DNA from: Tubulanus polymorphus
Lineage: Eukaryota; Nemertea; Palaeonemertea; Tubulaniformes; Tubulanidae
DNA: 64,000 nucleotides
NCBI RefSeq assembly: GCF_964204645.1
Contig: NC_134030.1
Location: 14,412,447-14,476,446, forward strand
Direction: 5' to 3'
Part shown: piece by piece, positions 35,720-45,882 of the stretch
Numbering within the stretch: position 1 is the first letter of the stretch
Layout of the letters: every line of letters starts with the position of its first letter
The notes under the pieces: model-generated
Databases searched by the model: none
What the model saw: only the letters and a program-made list of their open reading frames with translations
Told to the model about the DNA's origin: nothing
Made by a program: the position numbers and the translations under genes

Positions 35720-36149
35720 GAAGATAAAGTTGATAGTATTGATATCATTCCTCATGATATAAATAAAACTAAATTAAAAATATATTTAGGAAAACAAATA
35801 TTAGAATTTGAAAGTGACTTAAAAGTTAAAAAGAAAAAATATTTAAAATCTAAAATTATATATTATCTTATTATCAGTGGTTCAGTTACAATTAGTTCTG
35901 TAACATTTTTAGCAATATTCAGTCCATTAACACCTTTAGCTATATCAATTGGCGTATTAGGATTAAGTTCAAGTGTTTTAACTGGTATAAGTTCAAAATT
36001 AAATATAAAAAGTAATAAAGAAAAAATTAAAACTAATTTAAAAGAAATTAATAAATTAAAGAACACACTAGATTATATGGTCTAGTTTAAATGGACATAT
36101 AACAGTTGAAGAACAAGATAAATTATTAAAAGAATTAATGAATTATTAA
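35717..36149 (+). pseudogene. Conserved Polinton protein with two membrane spans, interrupted near its end
   Basis: The first frame gives 122 residues with a hydrophobic pair at residues ~53-95 (Y-L-I-I-S-G-S-V, then I-S-I-G-V-L-G-L-S-S-S-V-L-T-G). After the TAG at 36,083 a shifted frame continues with V-E-E-Q-D-K-L-L to TAA at 36,149, so the original was probably ~140 residues. It starts at CTAAATAAATGG after a run of eight T. Small hydrophobic proteins of this layout recur in related Polintons; role unknown. Confidence 0.5.
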
Positions 36150-36165
36150 TTTTTTAATTATATAA

Positions 36166-37577
36166 ATGGTAGATAGTTTTCCAAAAGCTTTCCAATATAA
36201 TAAATCAATTAAATATAATATTCCAGCAATAGATTTTGATAAAGATATTACATATAGAAATGAAGTTTTAGATTCATTAACTAATTTAGAAATTTATGTT
36301 ACTGAAACTAATAATTTCAATTCAAGATGGAAAATATATTTCATGTATATTTAATTAAATTTATAAAATTGAAAGATGAAAAACAATGGTTATTAAAATC
36401 TAATATGAAGTATTGGCAGAACCAATTAAATTTTGCTGTTTATTGTGCAACAACAGGTTGTGGAATTAGTTGGAATGATCATTTGAATAATTCTAAATAT
36501 AAATTAATTCAAAGTTTATTTAGATTTCATAAATACTTTCAAATAAGAATAATATTAAATGAATTAGAGTGCGCTTTACCAGGATCTAGGTATTTTAAAG
36601 AATTAGATAATAATATTAATTTATCAAAGTTTTATAAAATTTGTAATGAATTTAATATAGATATAAATAATTCTGATTTTAGAACAAAAATTGGAACAAT
36701 AAGATCACTTCCTTGCCCTAAAAAGATTGCAGAATATTGTGCACTTCCCATACCATCTAATTATATCTTTTATATTATTTATTACATCTTTTATAATAGC
36801 TATAATAATAAATTAGGTAATGGTAAAATAGAAACTAAGGATTTAGAAACATTAATTTTCAATAAATTACCGAAATTTTATGATAATTTAAAACAAGAAA
36901 ACAATAATGGTTGGGTTTATTTCATTTTAGAAAATAATGAAGGTTTTACAAAATCAGGTATACAAAGAATAAATCAATCTATTAGAACTTATTTGATATG
37001 TATTCTAGGTGCACAAGTTGAAACAAGATCACCGATAATTTGAAATTTGAATACATCATTCGATACACAAAAACAATTTAAAGTTTTATTTGAAGATTCC
37101 AAACATAATGATAAAAATAGATCGATTCCAGAAAACATTGTAAGATATCAAAATTATTTAGATAAATCACATATTCGATTAAATTATTGTATAGGCCCTA
37201 ATCTATTAATTATTTCTAATGATTTAGTATTAAAGATGGGAAATATAATTGGTTATAATAATCTAATTAAAACTGCAACAATAAATAATTCATTTGGGTT
37301 AAATGATATAAATAAAAAGATTATTACTGCTCCAAAATTAATGGAAGGTGAAAACAATAAAAAACATATTCAATCAACAGAAACTAAAACTATGAATATT
37401 AAATTGAATAATGATTCTAAAATAAAAGATTACAATACATCAGAAAATATAAAAACTGATATTATTCAACATGATATAATTAAACTAAATGATGATAATA
37501 AATCCCATGAAAATGCTAAATTAGCTTTAACTTGTATAGGAATTGTAATCGGAGGAATATTATATTTTAAATTTTAA
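36166..37577 (+). pseudogene. Large conserved Polinton protein of unknown function, broken
   Basis: Two overlapping frames (36,166-36,354 and 36,327-37,043) and a third in the same frame after TGA at 37,041 (to 37,577) make one protein of ~470 residues with one frameshift near 36,340 and one nonsense codon. Conserved phrases are W-Q-N-Q-L-N-F-A-V-Y-C-A-T-T-G-C-G-I-S, F-R-F-H-K-Y-F-Q, R-I-N-Q-S-I-R-T-Y and G-A-Q-V-E-T-R-S. After these come F-D-A/T-Q-K-Q-F and a C-terminal membrane span (C-I-G-I-V-I-G-G-I-L-Y-F). I recall this as a well-conserved protein of cnidarian Polintons. A structural role is plausible but unproven. Confidence 0.6.
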
Positions 37578-37593
37578 TTTTTTTATTATGTAA

Positions 37594-37722
37594 ATGGATG
37601 TAGGTGGAGAAGATATTGGAATGGATAATTTTGATGAACCTGGCATAACTGATGAACAACAACCTGAATTTAGTGAAAGAAGTTTTAATGATGGTAATGA
37701 GCCAGAATATAATAATAATTAA
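37594..37722 (+). CDS. Tiny acidic Polinton ORF (42 aa)
   Basis: ATG at 37,594 in the T-run plus TGTAAATGG context, stop TAA at 37,720-37,722. The product is strongly acidic and Gly/Glu/Asp/Asn-rich (D-V-G-G-E-D-I-G). Its placement with its own start motif between two conserved genes supports it being real despite its size. Confidence 0.45.
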   Translation: MDVGGEDIGMDNFDEPGITDEQQPEFSERSFNDGNEPEYNNN

Positions 37723-37725
37723 AAT

Positions 37726-39058
37726 ATGCCTGATTATATTAAAAATGCAGAATCACAATTAAATCCTGAAAATTTAGACCCAGATTTAGTAAAACAAGAT
37801 TTAGATAATTTAAACAAAATACCTAAATTAGAAGATTTAATTGAAAAATCTGAACTTAACATAAATGATGAAGACGTTGGACTTTTAGCAGATCAATTAA
37901 AATTTTTAGATAATGGTAAATGTTATTATCGTTGAAAGGTGATTATTATATTGATATCACTTCTAAAAATAATAAAAAAATATTAGCGGAATCAACTTTG
38001 AAAAGTTTAAAACCAGATAAAATTAAAATAATAAGTAATAGTAATGAAATAACTGATGTTACACAAAAAGAAATAGATGATAATATAGACGTATTTAAAC
38101 AAAGAATTAATGAATTATTTGAAATAATCAAAAAGAAATCAGAAACAGAAACAACTTCTGAACAGAATATAACTTCCAAAAATAGTAAACTTAAATCAAA
38201 TAAAGTTCCAATTGAAAAACTTTTACCGAATGGATTACTTGATGCAACAGATCAAGAATTAGAAGATTTAGATATATTTTCTGATAAAGCAATTAGAGAA
38301 ATTATTAGAATAAGACTTGCATCTGATAAAATTGCGCATGATAAAAGTATAAGAGATTTTAAAATTAGAACTTTGGAAAAAGACAGAACTGATAAAATTA
38401 AAGAAATAGAACAATTAAAATTAGATAGAGATAATAAAGTTATTGAAGAAATTGAATTTAAAAAAAGAAATGCATATTTAGAAAAAGAAATTGATGATTT
38501 AGAATATAACATAGAATTACAAAAAGAAGAAATTAAATTATTATTAAAATCATATGATTATAATATTAATAGATTAAAAGTTATTTTTAAAGATTTGTTA
38601 ATAAAACCAAATTCTGACATATCATTGAAAGATAGAATAAAATTATTATTTAAATTAGAAGGAATAACAATTCTTTCAATTCTAACAGCTTACTTACAGT
38701 ACTTACAGTTACTATGTTATTTACAACAATTGGTTTAGCAATATCAAATGCTTTAAAATCTACTCCTACTCCAAATAAACCAGATAAACCCCCAGGTAAT
38801 AATTCTATACAAGATAAAGTTAAAGATGGTTTAAAGAAATTAGCAAAATATTTATGGGAACTATCTAAAAAATCTGCTGCAGCTTTACCAGGAATTATTG
38901 CATCAATTGTTGGTTTTATATTGAAATCTGCTGGGAATATTCTTAACTATGCTGCTGAACATATTATTTTATTTTTAATTACAGTTGTAAGTGCAATTAT
39001 TTTTCGGTTAGTGAATATGATATCAAAAAGATATCAAGAAAAAAATAATAAAAAATAA
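37726..39058 (+). pseudogene. Conserved Polinton coiled-coil protein with hydrophobic C-terminus, broken
   Basis: Three frames in succession (37,726-37,935; 37,920-38,738; 38,714-39,058) make a ~440-residue protein with frameshifts near 37,925 and 38,705. The second lies at a CTTACAGTA direct repeat that may have slipped. The middle is a long charged coiled coil (~38,300-38,580). The C-terminus has A-A-A-L-P-G-I-I-A-S-I-V-G-F-I-L and a second span I-I-L-F-L-I-T-V-V. I recall the A-A-A-L-P-G-I-I motif from other animal Polintons. It precedes the candidate major capsid gene; role unknown. Confidence 0.6.
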
Positions 39059-39082
39059 ATAATTAATTTTTTTGTTAAATAA

Positions 39083-40334
39083 ATGAGTGGGAGTTATTTC
39101 AATCCTTCTAAGATTTCTAGAATATCTAATGCTATTAAAGCAGAAAGATCACATCATATAATTACACATAATCCTTCTAATATTAATCCTGATGAAACTT
39201 TATATGTTAGAATTCCTAGATTAACACAAAATACTTTTTATGTTCCAAATAGTATTTATTTATCAGCTGATATAAAAGTAACTGGCCATGATAACAATTA
39301 TGTTGTTGATAATGTTGGAAGGTATTTGATTAAAAAGTTAACTATAAAGATTGGTCCAGAAACAGTTTTCTCATTAGATGATTATAATTTATTTATGCAT
39401 TATAAAGATTTATGGTTAACTAAAGAAAATAGAAATAATATGATATTTCAGGGTATTCAATCGGAAAACCATAATAAATTAAGATCTGAAGCCAATAATG
39501 CAGTAGTAACTAATGCTGTAGATAATTTGATTAAAAAGATTTATGGATGCAAATATAAAATTCCATTAGACTTTGAATTGATAAATAATAATGCACCTTT
39601 ATATAAATATGTAATTCAAGAAGATATTATATTTGAGATAACATTTGCTCCTTCCTGTAAATGAAATTGTATTATCTAGCGTTGTTAAAGATATGGGTTA
39701 TAAATTATCGAATATATGTTTAGAATATGACACAGTAACTAATGAAAATATTGCTAGCACAATTCAAACTCAATACAATCAAGGATTTTCATTATTATAT
39801 GATTATATTGATAAATTTAAAACTGTAACTATTAATGTAAATGATGAAATTATTAATGAGAATATTAACTTCCCAAGAAGATCTATTAAAGGTATATTAA
39901 TATTTTTTACCATTGCAACATATTCTAATGGTGCAATACAGGTTGATAAGTATTATAATCCTGAAATAACAAAAGTAGAAATAACTATCGAAGGAATAGC
40001 AAATAAAATATTTTGTCAAGGAATGAGAATGATAGATCAATGGCCAGAAATTAGAAAACATTTTATGAATGAAAAAGTAAAATCATTTGAAAATTGTAAT
40101 ATTAATCAAATTGATTATTATACCGGTAATAAATATGCATTATGGTTAGATTTTAGAACAACAGAGGATAATTCATTACATGGTTCTGGGAAAAAATTAC
40201 AAAACACTGAAGATGGAATACAATTATTCATGACAAAGAAAAAAGGAAGTCTAAATTTTAAAATGCACATTTATATTATATCTGACGCGCAATTAAATAT
40301 TGTAAATTCTCAATTAAATAGTGTTATGTATTAG
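39083..40334 (+). pseudogene. Candidate major capsid protein (double jelly roll), one frameshift
   Basis: The frame 39,083-39,664 continues at 39,645-40,334 after a shift near 39,655, ~418 residues in all. Strand-rich blocks include Y-V-R-I-P-R-L, V-D-N-V-G-R-Y-L-I-K-K-L-T-I, F-P-R-R-S-I-K-G-I-L-I-F-F, D-Y-Y-T-G-N-K-Y-A-L-W-L-D-F-R and L-H-G-S-G. I remember this protein type as the one proposed to be the major capsid protein in cnidarian-type Polintons; the length and two-part beta organisation fit. It starts at GTTAAATAAATG after a T run. A structure prediction is needed for certainty. Confidence 0.6.
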
Positions 40335-40366
40335 AATTTTAACTTTAATAAATATTTATTATATAA

Positions 40367-41492
40367 ATGGAAGGTGGAATATATGAAATACAAACTCCAA
40401 GTGAAATGATATCAGATATATATTATATATTACCTTATGATGAATACATTAAGTATTTTGGAGATTACTTTAATCAATTCAAATATAGAATAAGTAAAAT
40501 AAAAGATAATATTGAAACTAAAATAGAAAATTATATTGAAACTAAAATAGAAGATAAGAATGATATTGAATATAAAATAGAAGATAATATTGAAACTAAA
40601 ATAGAAGATGTAACAGCATCTACATCTTATAATATACCCTCTACATATGATATTGAATCAAAAAAAGATTATTATAATCCAAAATATTGTGTGTAAGAAA
40701 TATATATCATATAAAAATTGGGCATCACATAAGAAATCAAAGAAACATATAGAAAAAGAAAAGAATAATAATGATAATAATATATCAGTTAGTAATATAA
40801 AAGATAATGTTAACCCAATTGAAACTAATGATACCATAGATAATATAACAGATAATGTAATAGATAATGTTAACCCAATTGAAACTAATGATAATGATAT
40901 AACAGATAATGAAATAATTGATGATTCTAAAAAACATTGTAACATTTGTAATTTAGATATTTCTAAAAGTAATTTTTCTAAACATAAAAAATCTAAGGGG
41001 CACATAGAAAATGAAAAAGAATTAATATGTGATTATTGTAATAAAGAAAATGAACCTGTTGATAAAATTACTCATTATAAATCAAAATTACATCTAATTA
41101 ATGTTTATAAAAGAGTGGGTATGTTACCATTGTTAGATGAACCAAAGAAATATATCAAATATTTTAATCCTGAAACTAAACAATATCATATATTCTTTAA
41201 GTTGTTATTTGATAAATTATTAGCTTATGCAGAAGATAATCCTGACCAAATATATACATTAGCGTATAATGGACACCTAGATTTATTTAATTTATTAAAT
41301 GATTTTGAATTTGATTTTGATGGTGATAATTCTAATGATTACTTTGAAAAATTAAGAATAAAAGCTGGATTAAGTGATGATGAACGTAGAATGAAGGATG
41401 AAATAGAATTAATAAATATGCCAAAGACTTCTGATGAATTTGATATAAACAAAGATGATTTTATAAATGTATTAGAAACAAAATTAGAATAA
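40367..41492 (+). pseudogene. Polinton zinc-finger protein with internal repeats, broken
   Basis: The N-terminal frame (40,367-40,696) ends in imperfect 8-residue repeats of the I-E-T-K-I-E-D type. A shifted frame (40,647-41,492) carries a damaged C2H2 finger (H-K-K-S-K-K-H), a second repeat block with N-P-I-E-T-N-D, a clear C-N-I-C ... H-K-K-S-K-G-H finger and a third C-D-Y-C ... H finger. An acidic C-terminus follows. The fingers resemble those at the N-terminus of PolB in the same element. It may bind DNA or RNA; function unknown. Confidence 0.6.
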
Positions 41493-41819
41493 TTATTATA
41501 AAACTATTTATATATATGTAAAAATATTTATATATCTATGCACTAGACGTATGAGTAAGAAAGTAAGAACCCAAGAATCCTTGCCAAGAAATATAAATCA
41601 TAAACATAAATTATAAACATAAATTATAAACATAAATTATAAACATAGTTTTAATATATAATTTATTCATTATTATATATTTCATTTAATAATTCATATT
41701 TCTACCGAATCCAAGATTCTTGCCAAGAAAGTAAAAAGGTAAGAATCTTACTTTCTTACTCGTACGTTTAGTACATAGATATATAAATTAGTTTCTATAA
41801 TATTCCAAATTATAAATAG
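41493..41819. other. Convergent intergenic region of the Polinton
   Basis: It separates plus-strand from minus-strand genes. It holds the ~40-bp inverted repeat (below) and short direct repeats of CATAAATTATAAA at about 41,603-41,648, and a second inverted phrase around TTGCCAAGAAA. No gene. Confidence 0.7.
41530..41785. terminator. Long inverted repeat at the gene convergence point
   Basis: The arm at 41,530-41,569 (containing GAGTAAGAAAGTAAGA) pairs with 41,746-41,785 (TCTTACTTTCTTACTC), about 36 of 40 positions, around a 176-base spacer. Its location exactly between convergent gene sets suggests a bidirectional terminator or replication structure; this is an inference. Confidence 0.55.
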
Positions 41820-42431
41820 TTATTTTATAAATTTATATTCATAGGGAAATTGAAGTCTCAGTAATAATTTTGAAACTTTATTATTCTTTAATTTATTCAT
41901 ATATTCATCATGTAATTCAGTAGGTATAATTTGATTTTCTTCCAATGATTGTTGCATAGATTTTCTATCTTTGTTATAAAATAAAACTAGAAATCTTATA
42001 TTCTCCCTAAAGTCTTTAACAATTGAATGATATTTTTGATTTAAAACCCATGTTGTTATCCCCAAATGTCTGCCAGAAAAAGCTAAATAGCATAACTCAC
42101 TTTCTCTCACTTTTGAATCATGTAAATTAGCGCAATCATCTACAATGAATAATGTATTTGATCCTTTATAAGTATCAATTGCTATTTTTATACAATTATC
42201 TAAATTTTCTTTTACTGTTTTAGGATCTAATATAATAAACTTTTTTATCTTAACTATATCTCTATTATATGTTTTATTCATTTCATAAGTAGGACAAAAT
42301 AATATTATATTATCAAAATGATTCTTATAAATAGTTTCTAACAAATCTAATATGAAATGTGTTTTACCACAGTTTGTTACACCAGTAACTAACATATTTT
42401 GCGGTTCAAATATAAATAAATCTTTATTCAT
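41820..42431 (-). CDS. A32/FtsK-HerA-like genome-packaging ATPase
   Basis: Intact 203 residues. Walker A is G-V-T-N-C-G-K-T-H near residues 15-25, and Walker B is L-F-I-V-D-D-C-A near residue 95. A later L-A-F-S-G-R-H-L-G-I-T block and a W-V-L-N-Q-K-Y motif resemble the sensor region of poxvirus A32-type packaging ATPases. Polintons nearly always encode this enzyme, which is thought to pump DNA into capsids. The start ATG overlaps the integrase stop by eight bases (AATAAATGAATAA), so the two genes are tightly coupled. It is among the few intact genes here. Confidence 0.9.
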   Translation of the reverse strand: MNKDLFIFEPQNMLVTGVTNCGKTHFILDLLETIYKNHFDNIILFCPTYEMNKTYNRDIVKIKKFIILDPKTVKENLDNCIKIAIDTYKGSNTLFIVDDCANLHDSKVRESELCYLAFSGRHLGITTWVLNQKYHSIVKDFRENIRFLVLFYNKDRKSMQQSLEENQIIPTELHDEYMNKLKNNKVSKLLLRLQFPYEYKFIK

Positions 42432-43485
42432 TTATTCTTTTAATTTTACTAGATAAAATCCATTCATTAAATTTATCTTCATATCCTTTATATTTCACCA
42501 AAGAATACTTTTTTCCTTTAAGAGTTTTTGTTTTCAATACTTTTTCTATTTTGTATTCTATTTCATCTGGGTTTGGTACAAGTGATAATTCTTGTTCATA
42601 GAAATAACCTAATATTTCTTCATCTTTTAGATCTTCTAATTTATAAACAAATGGTTTAGTTAATATTATCTTTTTGATTTTAAATATTTCTTCAGTAAAA
42701 TTTGGAGGAGTATAACCCTTATAAAATGTTTTTCTATATTTAGATATTCTAACATGTTGTCCAATTTTAAATCTAGGTTCACCGAAATCAAATGCTCCGT
42801 ATAAATTATTCCAAACTATTTCTGAATTATCTTCTTTTCTAGCTTGTATAGGTTTCATATTTATAGAACTATGTTTAGAATTATTATAACCTTTCACTAA
42901 ATCATCTAATATATTTATAGACTCATCGATATATTTATATGTTTCATTAGCAGTAAAATATTTCTACATTCTAGTTTTCAATGTTTTATTAAATCTTTCT
43001 ATAATAGATGCTTTTTTATCTGAATGTGTTGAAAAATAATCTACATCGTTATCAGATAATAGTTTTTTGAAATGTTTGTTATGAAATTCCTTACCTTCAT
43101 CAAATTGTATCTTATCTGGAATAGCTTCTTTAAATATAGATTTAAAAGCATTTGTCACTTCTATTCCAGTTTTATTTTTGAGTATAACATTCAGTGTCCA
43201 GAAATATCCTTTGTTGTATTCTTCTAAGTTCTTCATGTCAATTAAATCTGCTTGCCATTGTTGATCGATATATGAAACCATAACTTTTCTTGTTAAATAA
43301 GTTTTATCCATTTTCTTGTGGATTTGATAAGTTGGTTGATTTTGTAACCATGATTTTAATTCACTATATTTTATACCACCATAATCAGATTTAATTTTAT
43401 TCCATAATTCTGAAACGTTAGAATATGATACTTCACTTTCTGGGTTATAATATAAATCTCTTAAATATTGTTCTTTTTCATCTTA
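42424..43485 (-). pseudogene. Polinton retroviral-type integrase with chromodomain, one nonsense codon
   Basis: The open frame runs from about 43,485 with no clear ATG (an in-frame TAA just precedes it, so the start looks mutated). It reaches TAG at 42,961 in place of what should be a Trp codon, and continues in the same frame to 42,424. The rve core shows the first Asp in W-Q-A-D-L-I-D, the second in Q-F-D-E-G-K-E-F, and Glu in S-I-I-E-R-F-N-K-T-L-K. After an SH3-like segment (F-K-I-G-Q-H-V-R-I) the last ~45 residues form a chromodomain (Y-K-I-E-K-V-L-K-T, S-L-V-K-Y-K-G-Y, N-E-W-I). It would insert the element and give 6-bp duplications. Confidence 0.92.
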
Positions 43486-43487
43486 TT

Positions 43488-43859
43488 TTAATCCATTAAT
43501 AATAATTTGGATTTAGTTTCAATGACTTTATGATTTGACTTATTTTCTAGTATGATAGGTTTATTATCATTGGAATCATTATTGTTATAATCAGATTTAT
43601 ACTTATATTTATATATTACACCAGATAATATAATAATTGTGATTAACCCAATTGTAATATATAAGTAATTATTTCTTCCACTATTAGAAGAATTAGATGG
43701 ATTATTATTTGAATTAATATCAGATAAAGTCTGTGATTCATTTATATCAGTTAATTTCTTTTTCTTAGCTTTTTTTAATTCTGAAGATCTTTTACCTAAT
43801 TCTCTTGCCCATTTAATTTGTTTCTCGGATCTAGCCTTTTTCTTAACTCCATCACTCAT
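43488..43859 (-). CDS. Polinton basic single-span membrane protein (123 aa)
   Basis: Lys/Arg-rich N-terminus (K-K-K-A-R-S-E-K-Q, A-K-K-K-K), Ser/Asn-rich linker, one membrane span at residues ~65-83 (Y-L-Y-I-T-I-G-L-I-T-I-I-I-L), and a short polar tail. Its ATG overlaps the stop of the upstream gene by eight bases in AATAAATGAGTGA. No family recognised. Confidence 0.55.
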   Translation of the reverse strand: MSDGVKKKARSEKQIKWARELGKRSSELKKAKKKKLTDINESQTLSDINSNNNPSNSSNSGRNNYLYITIGLITIIILSGVIYKYKYKSDYNNNDSNDNKPIILENKSNHKVIETKSKLLLMD

Positions 43860-44241
43860 TTATTTTAGTTAATTTTTGTTCTGATTCATTTTCTGTTTCG
43901 ACGTTTGGTTGTAGTACATCTGTTTCGTCATTACGTGATTTATATTCCATAGGCTTGATGTTCGAAAATGTTATGACGCCAGTAGAAATTAATGTCATAA
44001 CCGATCCGGGTTTCATAGCATCTAATTCTTGAAAAGTAATTATTTTTCCCAAGAAATCCTTAGATTTCCCGCCAGCAATTAATAATTCAAGATGATGCTT
44101 ACAATATAAATAGTATTCATAATCTATATTACAATTAACTTGAGCACAATTAGTTACAACTGTATCTTTATTATCACTTATACCCAAATCATCTAATGTC
44201 TTTTCAATATCAATACTATTCTTATTAGATTTCTTTGACAT
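43852..44241 (-). CDS. Polinton protein of unknown function (129 aa)
   Basis: Intact frame starting in CTATATAAATG. A central stretch (Y-Y-L-Y-C-K-H-H-L-E-L-L, F-L-G-K-I-I-T-F-Q-E-L, V-M-T-L-I-S-T-G-V-I) is likely folded, and both ends are charged and disordered. It heads the overlapping minus-strand run 43,852 - 43,488 - integrase - ATPase. No family recognised. Confidence 0.5.
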   Translation of the reverse strand: MSKKSNKNSIDIEKTLDDLGISDNKDTVVTNCAQVNCNIDYEYYLYCKHHLELLIAGGKSKDFLGKIITFQELDAMKPGSVMTLISTGVITFSNIKPMEYKSRNDETDVLQPNVETENESEQKLTKINE

Positions 44242-44653
44242 TTATATAGGATAAAAATAGCAAGAAAAATATAATAAGTATTCTTCAAATGATACTAGTA
44301 TCTCTTTGGCGTTAATACTAAATTGACTAGGTCAGTTAAAGTTAAAGAATTTCTATTCAAATCTATTCAAAATCTATTCAATCTAATGTCAATTAGAATT
44401 ACCAAAAGAAAATATTAAAAATATAATAGAATTCACTCGCTAGTTGAAGTTATTGTTTTTTTATTATATTTTATTTAAATTAGGATTTAGATTATCTCAC
44501 TACTATTGTTTATCTATAGGAGCAGTAACTATAACTGTCCAAATAAGCCATTTCGGATTCTCGATAATAAATCCTAAAACTGAAAATAAATTCAAAGAAA
44601 CGACTGGTGGAAATATTATTTCATAAACACATATATTTATTATGTAAATTTTA
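44242..44653. other. Polinton intergenic, nothing recognised
   Basis: AT-rich sequence upstream of the minus-strand gene run and before the iteron-like repeats. Presumably contains the promoter of the 44,241 gene. Confidence 0.5.
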
Positions 44654-45005
44654 GCGATCGATAATAGAACAATGGAGAACAATAGAAATGCGGTCCAATC
44701 GGACCGGTTATTGCGCAATACACAGTTATATTTTTATTCTGTAAACTACAACATTCAAACATAGAACTGTAACCAATCAGTATTGAGCAGCTGTTTCAGT
44801 CAACAACGATCAATAATAGAACAATGGAGAACAATAGAAATGCGGTCCAATCGGACCGGTTATTGCGCAATACACAGTTAACAGTAAACAATCAATACAG
44901 AACAACCGCCGCCATTAACAACGATCAATAATAGAACAATGGAGAACAATAGAAAAGCGGTTCAATCGGACCGGTTATTGCGCAATACTTAGTTAACAGT
45001 AAACA
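44654..45005. repeat. Three iteron-like repeats with a conserved hairpin
   Basis: Copies at 44,654-44,728, 44,806-44,889 and 44,921-45,005 share CGATCRATAATAGAACAATG, a GGTCCAATCGGACC hairpin, and TTATTGCGCAATAC with its own dyad. Spacing is ~150 then ~115 bases. They lie in the only sizeable non-coding gap on the minus-strand side. Origin, enhancer or packaging signal are possibilities; none is proven. Confidence 0.8.
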
Positions 45006-45077
45006 ATACAATATTAAAACAGATATATACAATCGAGATTACATTTTTTGATATCTATATTACACAGACCTTCAGTA

Positions 45078-45544
45078 TTATAATTTTATCCAGAATTCTT
45101 TAATTACTGGATTGTTTCCAATCATTTCTTCAATTTCTGGTAAATATCTGACTACTTCACTAAATGCTAATCCTAATATTTTGAATTTTTCATATTTTAT
45201 TTATCTACCTACTCTTCTCAGTTTTCTTTCAAAACCAGCACTGATATCTCCACTCATTTTCTTAGTTTTCGATTCTTTGAGTCCCAACAGCAATTTAAGT
45301 CGCGTTGCTGGTAATTTTGGTAATTTTAGTTCGCGCGGTAATTGTTTATTATGTATTACATCACTCAGAATTTTCACCATTTCTTGATGATAGTCCAAAT
45401 GTTCTTGTAATTTTGTGAAGTTTGTTCGTCAATTACGAGAGTTTTATCCTCCATTTCTATTGATTCCTGTGTTTCACTATCTATCGTTTCTGGTTCCTCA
45501 TCCGTTGGTTGACTTGGAATTTCTGGTTCATCTTTGTGTTCCAT
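45078..45544 (-). pseudogene. Small Polinton gene, broken (about 155 aa)
   Basis: ATG at 45,544 (in TTAAAATGG) opens an acidic Glu/Pro-rich stretch. A frameshift near 45,415 leads into L-P-R-E-L-K-L-P-K-L-P-A-T-R and M-S-G-D-I-S-A-G-F-E-R-K-L-R-R. After a TAA the same frame continues with L-G-L-A-F-S-E-V-V-R-Y-L-P to TAA at 45,078. No family recognised; two lesions make it a pseudogene. Confidence 0.5.
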
Positions 45545-45882
45545 TTTAATCTAAAAGATGTCGTGAAAATGAATTACTGTACTTAAATATGTTTAAAGGT
45601 TTCCCTACTTCATAATATATGTACTTACACTTAGATTTAGAACTGTAAACTGTGTTTTGAGAGAGAATATCCAATACGTACTATGTATGTGAAAGTTGAT
45701 TTCTAACTGCCGACGTGGCGCACGTTCGACCAAACTAATTACTTCTGCACAGATGTTCTTTATGATGAAGTTAATTATTTCTTTAGAATTGAAAACAAGA
45801 TATATTTGGCAACATATGTTTTAGTAGTAAGCAAAAGCTATGTATTATAGACATACAAAGCTCAAATAGAATTGCCAGCTTT
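45545..45882. other. Polinton intergenic, nothing recognised
   Basis: No gene. It has a less AT-rich patch (about 45,690-45,740, with CGACGTGGCGCACGTTCG) that stands out from the rest of the element. Confidence 0.5.

Noticed and set aside
44444..44718. Small hydrophobic ORFs in the Polinton gap (44,444 plus, 44,718 minus)
   Set aside because: No ATAAATG start context; they overlap each other and the start of the repeat region.
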